Assembly (NCBI RefSeq): GCF_000378985.1
Contig: NZ_KB905370.1
Span: 3,052,956-3,104,295, forward strand
Direction: 5' to 3'
DNA: 51,340 nt
DNA from: Ensifer sp. BR816
GTDB lineage: Bacteria; Pseudomonadota; Alphaproteobacteria; Rhizobiales; Rhizobiaceae
Shown here: piece after piece, positions 34,856 to 44,485 of the stretch
How the letters are laid out: each line of letters opens with the position of its first letter
How positions within the stretch are numbered: the first letter of the stretch is position 1
Translations under genes and position numbers: made by a program
The notes under the pieces: model-generated
Database searches by the model: none
What the model was told of the DNA's origin: nothing
The model's input: only the letters and a program-made list of their open reading frames with translations

Positions 34856-35968
34856 ATGTGGTGGGGCAGACTGAAGGCGCTGATCGTCAAGGAACTGCTG
34901 GCCGTGCTTCGGGACCCGAAGGGGCGCACGATCCTGATCGGCCCGCCGATCATCCAATTGCTCGTCTTCTCCTACGCCGCGACGCTCGAGGTGAAGAATG
35001 TCGACCTCATGGTCTTGAACCGCGACAACGGCCACTGGAGCCAGGAGCTCGTGCAGCAGATCGGCGGCTCGCCGACCTTCCGTTCGATCCGGCTCGCGGA
35101 AAGTCCCGCCGAGATCCGCGCCGCTATCGATAACCAGCATGTGCTGGCCGCTCTGGAAATCGGCCCCACCTTTTCCCGTGACATCGAGGCGGGAAAGCCC
35201 GCCGAAGTGCAGATGATCCTGGACGGGCGGCGCTCCAACGCCTCGCAGATCGTGTCGGGCTATCTGAGCCGCATCGTAGGTGCGCTCGCAGCCGAAACGC
35301 CGGCCGGCAAACGCGCCGCCTCCGAGGCAATCAGGGTCGAGGCGCGCAACTGGTTCAACCCCAATCTCACCTTTCAGTGGTTCATGGTGCCGAACCTCGT
35401 GGCGAGCATCGCTCTGCTGATCGGCCTGATCGTCACTGCGCTGTCGGTCGCCCGCGAGCGGGAACTCGGCACCTTCGACCAGCTGATCGTCTCACCGTTG
35501 CGGACGCACGAAATCCTGATCGGCAAGCTCATCCCGCCGATGATGATCGGGCTCTTCCATATCACCATCTATATTCTTGCCGCCGTCTTCGTCTTCGGCG
35601 TGCCGCTGCGCGGCTCGCTGCTGCTGCTTTACGGAAGTGCCATCTTCTATCTTGCCGCGGTCGTCGGGCTTGGCCTCTTCATCTCGGCACTGTCGATGAC
35701 CCAGCAGCAGGCGATCCTCGGGGCCTTCCTGTTCATGGTGCCGGCGATGCTGCTGTCGGGTTTTGCGACGCCGATTGAGAACATGCCGGGCTGGCTGCAG
35801 CCGGTGACGCTGATCAATCCGCTGCGCTATTTCCTAGTCATCGTGAAGGGTGTCTTCTTGAAGGATATTCCGCTCGCCGAGGTGGTGCACCAGACCTGGC
35901 CGCTATGCCTAATCGCCGTCGTCACGCTGTCCTCCGCCGCCTGGCTCTTCCGCCGCCGACTGGAGTGA
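34856..35968 (+). CDS. ybhR: YbhR-like ABC-2 permease
   Basis: 370 residues, second ABC-2 permease of the pair. N-terminal MWWGRLKALIVKELLAVLRDPKGR, one helix, periplasmic part to about 175, then the C-terminal ABC-2 bundle (VASIALLIGLIVTALSVARERELGTFDQL, MIGLFHITIYILAAVFVFGVP, AVVGLGLFISALSMTQQQAIL, FLFMVPAMLLSGFATPIENMP). It begins one base after the ybhS stop. It is the last gene of the five-gene unit; convergent with the toxin gene, with only 3 bases between stops. Confidence 0.94.
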   Translation: MWWGRLKALIVKELLAVLRDPKGRTILIGPPIIQLLVFSYAATLEVKNVDLMVLNRDNGHWSQELVQQIGGSPTFRSIRLAESPAEIRAAIDNQHVLAALEIGPTFSRDIEAGKPAEVQMILDGRRSNASQIVSGYLSRIVGALAAETPAGKRAASEAIRVEARNWFNPNLTFQWFMVPNLVASIALLIGLIVTALSVARERELGTFDQLIVSPLRTHEILIGKLIPPMMIGLFHITIYILAAVFVFGVPLRGSLLLLYGSAIFYLAAVVGLGLFISALSMTQQQAILGAFLFMVPAMLLSGFATPIENMPGWLQPVTLINPLRYFLVIVKGVFLKDIPLAEVVHQTWPLCLIAVVTLSSAAWLFRRRLE

Positions 35969-35971
35969 GGG

Positions 35972-36358
35972 TCAGACGAGACGGACGGGACCGGGATAAC
36001 GGCCGATCATCTCGTCGGATGTCACGAGCACAAAACCTTCGACAATCGATTGGGCGACGAGGATGCGGTCGAATGGGTCCTTATGGATCGGAGGAAGCTG
36101 GTCGACGGCCACTGCATGAGCGCCGTTCACCGGCAGTTCCGCATAGCCGTTGTCCAGCAGACCGCGACGGAGCAGCCGAGGATCGGCCTGGAAGTCCGCC
36201 CGCCCAAGACCGCGCTTGATCGCGATTTCCCAAAGGCTCGCCGCGCTGAAATAGAGCGCGTTTTCACGGTCCTCGATGAACGCGAGCGCATCCCTTGACA
36301 GGCGGCCGGGGTCACCGGCCGCCCAAAGAAGGAGGTGGGTATCCAGAAGAATGTTCAT
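35972..36358 (-). CDS. VapC-type PIN-domain toxin
   Basis: 128 residues, PIN fold. Acidic metal residues: D6 (ILLDTHLLLW), E in SLWEIAIKRG, D in DPFDRILVAQ, and D in VTSDEMIGRY near the end. So a Mg-dependent RNase, expected to cut tRNA or rRNA when free of antitoxin. Its ATG overlaps the antitoxin stop (ATGA-like, 36355-36358). The W-A-A-G-D-P and FYSAASLWE-type segments (LYFSAASLWEIAIK) put it in the common Phd-linked VapC group. Confidence 0.9.
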   Translation of the reverse strand: MNILLDTHLLLWAAGDPGRLSRDALAFIEDRENALYFSAASLWEIAIKRGLGRADFQADPRLLRRGLLDNGYAELPVNGAHAVAVDQLPPIHKDPFDRILVAQSIVEGFVLVTSDEMIGRYPGPVRLV

Positions 36359-36594
36359 GCGCCGAAAAGATCTTCGATTTCGTCACTGCCCATTCGGTCG
36401 AAGTCGTCCGGGACGATGATCTGGCCCATCATGAAGCCAAGCCGGCGCTGCTCTGGCTCAGCGGGTTGATCGATAGGCACGACCTTCACCATCGGTTTTC
36501 CCGCCTTGGCGATAATGAAGGGCTCTCCCCGCGCGGCTTTTTCGATCAGGCGCGAGAGATGAGTCTTCGCCTCGTGAATGTTAAACGTTTCCAC
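36355..36594 (-). CDS. Phd/YefM-type antitoxin
   Basis: 79 residues. METFNIHEAKTHLSRLIEKA and KPMVKVVPI are typical of Phd/YefM DNA-binding N-termini (dimeric, swapped); the acidic tail (VPDDFDRMGSDEIEDLFGA) is the segment that wraps the toxin. It neutralises the PIN toxin and represses the operon. A GC-neutral inverted repeat just upstream is its likely operator. Confidence 0.9.
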   Translation of the reverse strand: METFNIHEAKTHLSRLIEKAARGEPFIIAKAGKPMVKVVPIDQPAEPEQRRLGFMMGQIIVPDDFDRMGSDEIEDLFGA

Positions 36595-36611
36595 CGCTGC
36601 CCTGACATTTT

Positions 36612-36636
36612 GGACTTAGTTCAATAAACTTAGTCC
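36612..36636. promoter_or_regulatory. Candidate antitoxin operator
   Basis: GGACTTAGTT and AACTTAGTCC flank a 5-base spacer, an imperfect inverted repeat that also contains ACTTAGT twice in direct orientation. It lies 18 bases upstream of the antitoxin start in an AT-richer segment, the usual place for a Phd-type autoregulatory site. Confidence 0.55.
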
Positions 36637-36670
36637 ATCGCGCATCGGTTATCAAGGACAGTGCCGACAC

Positions 36671-37276
36671 CTAGGGCATCCCAAGAAACCGACCGATCGC
36701 AGCTATCTCGTTCTGACGGATGTCATGGCCGCCGGAATGCCACTCTACGTCGACTGCGGCACTCTGCGCCTGGAGATAGTCGGCGAGCGCTTGCGTCAGC
36801 GGCGCGGGGCAGATCGGATCGCGTTCGCCGGCGGTGATCAGTATCTTCCGACCTGCCAGCGCCGGATTGTCCTTCGGGCGGAACGGGATCAGCGGATGCA
36901 TCAGCGCCGCCTTGTCGAAAACGCCCTCTTCGATCAGCACATTGGCGAGGATATTGGCGCCATTGGAATAGCCGAGGCCGATGATTTCCGACGCCTCGTG
37001 CTCGGCAGCGAGCGCCTTGACGAAGCCTGCCATCTTTTCGGTGGCGCGCGCCAGGTCCGCCATGTCGTAGACCCCCTCGCCCGTGCGCCTGAAGAAGCGG
37101 GCGGCCCCGTGCTCGGAGACGTCGCCGCGCGGCGAGACGATCGTCGCATCGGGCAAGAGCTCGGCGCCGAAACCGAAGAACTGGTTTTCGTCGCCCCCCG
37201 TGCCGTGCAGGACGAAGAGGATCGCTTTGCCGGACTTGCCTGCCTTTAGCTTGTGAACATAGCCATGGTCGGCCAT
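36671..37276 (-). CDS. MhqD-like carboxylesterase/hydrolase
   Basis: 201 residues, dienelactone/phospholipase-carboxylesterase type alpha/beta hydrolase. Catalytic triad S104 (GLGYSNGANI), D153 (AGERDPICP), H184 (SGGHDI); oxyanion loop LHGTGGDENQ. In Bacillus, MhqD is encoded with ring-cleaving dioxygenases and helps detoxify quinones; the dioxygenase gene upstream here supports the same role. ATG at 37276 (MADHGYVHKL) has AGGGGA upstream and matches family starts; the ORF is open a further 7 codons. Confidence 0.88.
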   Translation of the reverse strand: MADHGYVHKLKAGKSGKAILFVLHGTGGDENQFFGFGAELLPDATIVSPRGDVSEHGAARFFRRTGEGVYDMADLARATEKMAGFVKALAAEHEASEIIGLGYSNGANILANVLIEEGVFDKAALMHPLIPFRPKDNPALAGRKILITAGERDPICPAPLTQALADYLQAQSAAVDVEWHSGGHDIRQNEIAAIGRFLGMP

Positions 37277-37385
37277 CGAATTCCCCTTTTCCGCCAATGG
37301 GTCGGCGGTCGTTTATAACACACAACTTCAAGAGCGGTTTCTCCTCCCGCGTATCAACGAAGGAGGAGCGAAGCGCTGAAGGAAC

Positions 37386-38318
37386 TTAGCCTTCCAGCTT
37401 CTGCAAGTGGCTCTCGAGGATCGGTCGCAGATGCTTGTGCTGCTGCGGCAGTTTCAGCACTTCGCCGAGATGGACGACCTCCTCGTCGCGGTCGAAGCCC
37501 GGTTCGTTGGTGGCTATCTCGAACAGCACCCCGCCCGGGGTGCGGAAATAGATCGCCCAGAAATAGTCGCGGTCGATCACCGGCGTCACATGGTAGCCGG
37601 TGTCCATCAGCGCCTTGCGCACCTCCAACTGCTTTTCGCGATTGTCGACGGCAAAGGCGACGTGGTGTACTGAGCCGGCCCCCTGCGCGGCGCGGTTGAT
37701 GTTCGGCAACGTTTCCAAGTCGACGAGGCTCGCGCCATTGCCGCCCGGCACGACCAGCCGCGTAACGCCATCCTTGCGGTCGAGTTCCTCATAGCCCATG
37801 AATTTCAGCAATTCCGCGGTCGCGCCCTCGTCGCGCAACCGCATGGAAACCGAGTGGAAGCCGCGGATCGCATGATCCCCTAAAATGCCGCCTTCGGTCC
37901 AGGGTGTGCGCGGGTCGTCCTCGACCTCGACCAGGGCAAATCCGTCCCCGTCCGGTCCTGCGAAATTCAAGCGCCTTTCGCCGAAGGCTTCCCCGGCCTT
38001 GAGGCCGCTGACGCCGAGTTGCGTCAGACGTTCCTGCCAGAAACCGAGGGACCCCTTCGGCACGGAGAAGACAGTCGCGCCGACCTCCCCGGTTCCGGCG
38101 CGGCCTCGCGGCATCTGCGGAAAGGGGAAATAGGTCATCACCGTGCCGGGCGTTCCGGTCCTGTCGCCGTAATAGAGATGGTAGACGTCCGGCGAATCGA
38201 AGTTCACGGTCTTCTTGACACGGCGAAGGCCAAGCGTGTTCGTGAAGAAGTGATTGTTGGTACGGGCGTCGTCCGCCATTGACGTTACGTGATGCAGGCC
38301 TCTGATCTGGTCGAGCAT
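37386..38318 (-). CDS. MhqO/MhqE-like ring-cleaving dioxygenase
   Basis: 310 residues, two vicinal-oxygen-chelate (glyoxalase-like) modules. First module: GLHHVTSMADDARTNNHFF with metal His; second: GSVHHVAFAVDNREKQLEV, and the closing ligand in GGVLFEIATNEPGFDRDE. This is the MhqO/MhqE family, non-haem iron extradiol dioxygenases linked to methylhydroquinone and quinone resistance. ATG at 38318 fits the family start MLDQIRGLHHVTS; AAAGG lies about 11 bases upstream. It and the hydrolase read leftward from a shared divergent region with the DctB-like gene. Confidence 0.9.
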   Translation of the reverse strand: MLDQIRGLHHVTSMADDARTNNHFFTNTLGLRRVKKTVNFDSPDVYHLYYGDRTGTPGTVMTYFPFPQMPRGRAGTGEVGATVFSVPKGSLGFWQERLTQLGVSGLKAGEAFGERRLNFAGPDGDGFALVEVEDDPRTPWTEGGILGDHAIRGFHSVSMRLRDEGATAELLKFMGYEELDRKDGVTRLVVPGGNGASLVDLETLPNINRAAQGAGSVHHVAFAVDNREKQLEVRKALMDTGYHVTPVIDRDYFWAIYFRTPGGVLFEIATNEPGFDRDEEVVHLGEVLKLPQQHKHLRPILESHLQKLEG

Positions 38319-38418
38319 TTGTCGATGCCTTTCTGCCCGTCTGTCCTCGGGCTTGTCGAATGCCGGATAGATGCGCCCTTCCGATCGAGCACGAAAGAGC
38401 AGGGGCAACAGACGCATT

Positions 38419-38457
38419 GTCAACATCGTGTTGACGTAGATCGATGTTCGTCTATAC
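38419..38457. promoter_or_regulatory. Palindrome and promoter in divergent region
   Basis: GTCAACA-TCG-TGTTGAC at 38419-38435 is a perfect 7-bp inverted repeat. Its right arm contains TTGACG, which with TATACG sixteen bases later (38453-38458) makes a plausible rightward promoter for the DctB-like gene; the left arm gives TTGACA on the minus strand for the dioxygenase side. A repressor bound here could act on both transcripts. Confidence 0.55.
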
Positions 38458-38553
38458 GGCACGGCATTCACCGATCGCTTGCCACCGGTCGAGCGTGCTC
38501 TTACGATCCGCAATACCGTTTGAAATCCGCGGGAGGAGGAGCCCGGGCATTCC

Positions 38554-40380
38554 GTGAAATACCGCTTCCTGCTTCTGCTCTTGCTCCTGCCGGTCGCCGT
38601 CGTGACGCTTGCCGTTAAGGGCAATGTCGTTGCGACCCGCAGCTACATGCAGGAAGCCTCGGCGCAGGCGAATACGGCATTGAGACTGGCGGTTGCCGCT
38701 CTCAGCGGCCATCTCAATCGCTATCAGGCGCTGCCCGCCTTGATCGCCGATCACGACGACATCAAGGAACTCGTGACGCGTCCCCGCGATCGCCGGCTGC
38801 GCGATTCCGTCAACGGTTATCTGAAAGAGATCAATGCGCTCCTGAAATCGTCCGACATCTACGTCATTACCCCCGATGGCGACACGATCGCGGCGAGCAA
38901 TTACGACGGACCGGCAAGCTTTGTCGGCCAGAACTTCAGCTACCGCCCCTATTTCCAGGATGCGCTCAAGGGGGAGCAGTCCCGCTTCTATGCGCTCGGC
39001 ACGACGTCGCTCAAGCGCGGCTACTACTTCGGCTCGCCGATACGCATCGGCGAGGAAATCCGCGGCGTCATCGTCTTCAAGGTCGATATCGAGACCATCG
39101 AAGCCTCCTGGCAGGGCGGGGAGTACAGAATTTTCGTTTCCGATCCGGAAGGCATCATCTTCATGAGCGGAGATCCAAAATGGCTCTACGCGGGTATCCT
39201 TCCCCTGACGCCGGATCGGCTTGCCCGGACGGAAGCCTCGCGGCGCTATGCCGATGCGATCCTCCACCCCTTACCGGTCGTTCGAAGCGAGACTGACGGC
39301 CACGCTTTGATGACGGTGTCGGGCGGCGAGCGCGCGCGGGAATATCTTGTCCTCTCGCACTACATGCCGGATGCGGACTGGACGGTGAACGTTCTCACCG
39401 ACACAGCCTCGGTCCGGACCCAGGCCCTGACGACGGTCGCTGCCGCCATCCTGTTGCTCTGCCTTGCCTGCCTGGCGATCGCAATCCTCGTCCAGCGGCG
39501 CGCACGGCTGCGGGAGCGCATGCTCATGCAGGAACAGGCGCAGGAGGAACTCGAGCGCCGCGTCGAGGAGCGCACGGCCGACCTCGCTCGCGTCAACGTG
39601 CAGATCGAGGCGGAGATTGCCGAACGGCGGCTCACCGAGCAACAATTGCGTCAGACGCAGGCGGACCTCGTCCAGGCGGGCAAGCTCGCCGGGCTCGGCC
39701 AGATGTCGGCCGCGCTTTCGCACGAATTCAACCAGCCGCTTGCCGCCGCCAAGACCTATGCCGACAGCGCCGCTCTGCTGATCGAACGCGGGAGAACGAC
39801 GGAAGCCAGCGACAATGTCAGGCGCATCTCCAGCCTCATCGACCGCATGGCGGCGATCAGCCGGCATCTGCGCAATTTCGCGCGCAAGCCGAATGAAAAG
39901 CTCAGTCCCGTTCCGCTCGAAGATGTGATGCACGATACGATGGAGATCGTCGCGGCGCGATTGAAGACGGCGAACGCGGATATCGATATAGATCTCGGTC
40001 CCGAACCGCTCGTCGTCCGCGCCGGTTCGGTGCGGCTACAGCAGGTGCTGGTGAACGTCATCTCCAATGCCGCTGACGCCGTCGAAGGGTGCCAGAACCG
40101 CGCGATATCGGTGCGCGCCTGGCGCGAAGGCGACAAGGCGGTGCTGACCATCCGCGACCGCGGGCCCGGCGTCCCACCAGCCATCGCCGAGCGCATCTTC
40201 GATCCCTTCTATACGACCAAAGGGGTCGGCAAGGGGCTCGGTCTCGGCCTTTCCATCTCCTACAATATCGTCAAGGATTTCGGCGGCAGCCTGACAGTCT
40301 CGAACCATACCGAAGGCGGCGCCGTATTCCGCATCGAACTTGCCGTCGTGCCCGAGACCGAGCGGGAGGCTGCCGAATGA
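38554..40380 (+). CDS. DctB-like sensor histidine kinase
   Basis: 608 residues. N-terminal membrane helix (YRFLLLLLLLPVAVVTLAV), a periplasmic double PAS/PDC sensor (about 30-290; SDIYVITPDGDTIAASNYDGP, GQNFSYRPYFQDAL), second helix (about 295-313), a coiled coil (EERTADLARVNVQIEAEIAERRLTE) and a kinase core with H390 (ALSHEFNQPLAAAKTYADSA), N-box NVISNAADAV and G2 GKGLGLGLSIS. This is the DctB architecture for sensing C4-dicarboxylates. However no dctA is nearby, and the following transporter imports peptides, so the ligand may be different. Overlaps the regulator gene by ATGA. Confidence 0.9.
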   Translation: MKYRFLLLLLLLPVAVVTLAVKGNVVATRSYMQEASAQANTALRLAVAALSGHLNRYQALPALIADHDDIKELVTRPRDRRLRDSVNGYLKEINALLKSSDIYVITPDGDTIAASNYDGPASFVGQNFSYRPYFQDALKGEQSRFYALGTTSLKRGYYFGSPIRIGEEIRGVIVFKVDIETIEASWQGGEYRIFVSDPEGIIFMSGDPKWLYAGILPLTPDRLARTEASRRYADAILHPLPVVRSETDGHALMTVSGGERAREYLVLSHYMPDADWTVNVLTDTASVRTQALTTVAAAILLLCLACLAIAILVQRRARLRERMLMQEQAQEELERRVEERTADLARVNVQIEAEIAERRLTEQQLRQTQADLVQAGKLAGLGQMSAALSHEFNQPLAAAKTYADSAALLIERGRTTEASDNVRRISSLIDRMAAISRHLRNFARKPNEKLSPVPLEDVMHDTMEIVAARLKTANADIDIDLGPEPLVVRAGSVRLQQVLVNVISNAADAVEGCQNRAISVRAWREGDKAVLTIRDRGPGVPPAIAERIFDPFYTTKGVGKGLGLGLSISYNIVKDFGGSLTVSNHTEGGAVFRIELAVVPETEREAAE

Positions 40381-41720
40381 GTGACAGCCGCGTTCTGCTT
40401 GTCGACGACGAGGAGGAGCTTCGCCGCTCGAGCGCGCAGGCCTTGGAGCTTGCCGGCTTCCGTGTCGATACATTCGCCAGCGCTGAGCGGGCGCTCGAAT
40501 TCATCAGCTTCAGTTTTCCGGGCGTCGTCATCAGCGACATTCGCATGCCGGGAATGGACGGCATGACGTTCCTGCAGCGCATCCGCGAGATCGACCCGGA
40601 AGTGCCGGTGATCCTGGTTACCGGCCATGGCGATGTACAGTTGGCTGTCCGGGCAATGCGCGAGGGCGCCTACGACTTCGTCGAGAAACCCTTTACGGCG
40701 CAGGCGCTCGCCGGCACGATCCGCCGCGCGCTCGATTGGCGCGGCCTCGTGCTCGAGAACCGACGCTTGCGGGCGGTCGCGGGAAAGCGCGACGACATCG
40801 AGCAGCGGCTGCCGGGACGGAGCCCCGTCATGGTCGACCTGCGCTACCGGGTCCGTGCGATCGGCGCATCGGACGCCGACACGCTGATCATCGGGGATAC
40901 CGGTGTCGGCAAGGAGGTGGTCGCCCGCGCACTGCATGATCTGAGCAGCCGGGCCAACAGCCCGTTCATCGCCATCAATTGCGCGGCCCTGCCGCAAAAC
41001 CTCATCGAAAGCGAGCTCTTTGGTCATGAGCCGGGGGCGTTCCCCGGGGCGCTCAGGCCGCGCTACGGAAAGTTCGAGCACGGGCGCGGCGGCACGATCC
41101 TGCTCGACGAGATCGGTTCGATGCCTTTTGACCTCCAGGCGAAGTTCCTGCGCGTGCTGCAGGAAAGGATGATAACCCGGCTCGGTTCCAACGAGCACGT
41201 GCCGCTCGACGTCCGCTTCATCGCGACCAACAAGCAGGAGCTTGAGCCGGAGGTCGCGGCCGGGCGGTTCCGCGCCGACCTGCTTTATCGGCTGAACGTC
41301 GCGACGCTGCGCGTGCCGGCTCTGGCGGAGCGCCGCTCGGATATCCCGCTGCTCTTCATGCAGCTCGTGCGCGAATCCGCCGCGCGATACGGCCGCGACG
41401 ACATCGAGATCTCGCCGTCGCTCGCCTCGGAAATGGCGACCCGCGACTGGCCAGGCAATGTCCGCGAACTCCGCAATGCTGCAGAGCGTCTCGTGCTCGG
41501 CCTCGAAAGCGAACGCGACGACGCAGCCTCGTCCACGAACGGCTCGCGCCTTGCCGACCGTGTCGCGGCCTTCGAAAAGAGCGTTATCGCCAGTGCGCTC
41601 GCCGCGCACGGCGGTGCGCTGAAGCCGGTCTATGAATCGCTCGGCATCTCGCGCAAGACGCTCTACGAGAAGATGCAGAAGCTGGGGCTGGACAAGAGAG
41701 CTCTGTCAGAGGAGCCGTGA
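40377..41720 (+). CDS. DctD-like sigma-54-dependent activator
   Basis: 447 residues: receiver (1-120; D10-D11, D54 in VISDIRMPGMDG, K104), AAA+ domain (about 145-385; Walker A GDTGVGKE, Walker B GGTILLDEIGS, sensor NVRELRNAAERL) and a Fis-type HTH at the end (YESLGISRKTLYEKMQKLG). The loop that contacts sigma-54, normally GAFTGA, reads GAFPGA at 220-225. It should activate sigma-54 promoters when phosphorylated by the upstream kinase. The HTH with RKTLYEKMQ is of the DctD type. The usual target dctA is not present in this window. Confidence 0.9.
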   Translation: MSDSRVLLVDDEEELRRSSAQALELAGFRVDTFASAERALEFISFSFPGVVISDIRMPGMDGMTFLQRIREIDPEVPVILVTGHGDVQLAVRAMREGAYDFVEKPFTAQALAGTIRRALDWRGLVLENRRLRAVAGKRDDIEQRLPGRSPVMVDLRYRVRAIGASDADTLIIGDTGVGKEVVARALHDLSSRANSPFIAINCAALPQNLIESELFGHEPGAFPGALRPRYGKFEHGRGGTILLDEIGSMPFDLQAKFLRVLQERMITRLGSNEHVPLDVRFIATNKQELEPEVAAGRFRADLLYRLNVATLRVPALAERRSDIPLLFMQLVRESAARYGRDDIEISPSLASEMATRDWPGNVRELRNAAERLVLGLESERDDAASSTNGSRLADRVAAFEKSVIASALAAHGGALKPVYESLGISRKTLYEKMQKLGLDKRALSEEP

Positions 41721-41751
41721 GCGCGACTCCAGTGGTTTCGCTCCTCCAACG

Positions 41752-43353
<1,602 letters not shown>

Positions 43354-43354
43354 G

Positions 43355-44485
43355 TCAGCGGTCCTTGGGATCGAGCGCATCGCGCAGGCCGTCGCCGACA
43401 AAGTTCAGCGAAAACAGCGTGACGACGAAGAAGATGGCCGGGAAGATCAGCAGCCACGGCGCCGATTGGATGTTGTTTGCCCCTTCGGAAATCAACGCGC
43501 CCCAGCTCGTCAGCGGCGCCTGCACGCCAAGGCCGAGAAACGACAGGAAGCTTTCGAGCAGGATGACCTTCGGCACCACGACGGTGACGAAGACGATCAC
43601 CGGACCGATGGTGTTTGGAATGATGTGCCGACGGATGATCTGCCAATCCGTCAAGCCGAGCGCCTGTGCCGCACCCACGAATTCGCGGCGCTTCAAGGCA
43701 AGCGTCTGGCCGCGCACAATGCGGGCCATGTCCAGCCACTCGACGGCACCGATCACCAGGAAGATCAGGATGAAGCTGCGGCCGAAGAAGACGACCAGCA
43801 CGACGACGAGAAAGACGAAGGGCAGCGAATAGAGGATCTCGACGAAGCGCATCATGACGTTGTCGACGCGCCCCCCGATATAGCCGGAGGACGCCCCGTA
43901 GACGACGCCGATGCCGAGCGAGACGAGGCTGGCGAGCAGGCCGACCGCGATCGAGATCTGGCCGCCCAGCATGACGCGGACAAGCAGGTCGCGGCCGTTG
44001 GAGTCCGTGCCGAACGGGAAATATTCGCGATCGACCTCGCCTTCGACCTTCAGCCTGCGGCCTTCGTCCTCGGTCGCGACGACCTTAGTGTTCTCGAACT
44101 CGTTCGCCCGGTCGAAGTAGCGCGTGGCGCGCGGGTCGATCGGCTGCTTTGAGGTGACCGTGGCGGTGAAGGCTTCGCCCTCGACGTTGAAGTCCTCGAG
44201 CGTCACGCGGGCGCGCGCCGCCACACTTTCCATCACCTCCTGCAGCGTCGAGGTGTCCGGCCGCGGCTCGAGACTCGGGCCGATCGACACATAGGAGGGG
44301 AAGACCTGATCGTAGCTGTGCGGCGAGAAGAACGGCCCGACAAAGGAGAAGAGCGCGATCAGCGCCAGCATGACGCAGCCGGCCATGGCGGCGCGGTTGC
44401 GGCGGAATCGCAGCGCCGCGAGCTGGAAGAGGCTGCGCCCTCTTGTTTCCGGCGAGACCGTGGGGACCTGGACGATATCAGTCAT
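43355..44485 (-). CDS. Oligopeptide ABC transporter permease (OppC-like)
   Basis: 376 residues, longer than the usual 300. The first helix (AAMAGCVMLALIALFSFVGPFF) is followed by about 110 periplasmic residues (TSTLQEVMESVAARARVTL, DREYFPFGTDSNGRDLLVRV) and then the five-helix BPD domain with EAA loop REFVGAAQALGLTDWQII. The insertion resembles YejE-type permeases, which handle larger peptides such as microcin C. Overlaps the oppB gene by 8 bases. Start at 44485 (MTDIVQVPTV). Confidence 0.93.
   Translation of the reverse strand: MTDIVQVPTVSPETRGRSLFQLAALRFRRNRAAMAGCVMLALIALFSFVGPFFSPHSYDQVFPSYVSIGPSLEPRPDTSTLQEVMESVAARARVTLEDFNVEGEAFTATVTSKQPIDPRATRYFDRANEFENTKVVATEDEGRRLKVEGEVDREYFPFGTDSNGRDLLVRVMLGGQISIAVGLLASLVSLGIGVVYGASSGYIGGRVDNVMMRFVEILYSLPFVFLVVVLVVFFGRSFILIFLVIGAVEWLDMARIVRGQTLALKRREFVGAAQALGLTDWQIIRRHIIPNTIGPVIVFVTVVVPKVILLESFLSFLGLGVQAPLTSWGALISEGANNIQSAPWLLIFPAIFFVVTLFSLNFVGDGLRDALDPKDR

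Noticed and set aside
40260..41609. 449-codon minus-strand open frame opposite the DctD-like gene
   Set aside because: Shadow of a clear AAA+ regulator gene.
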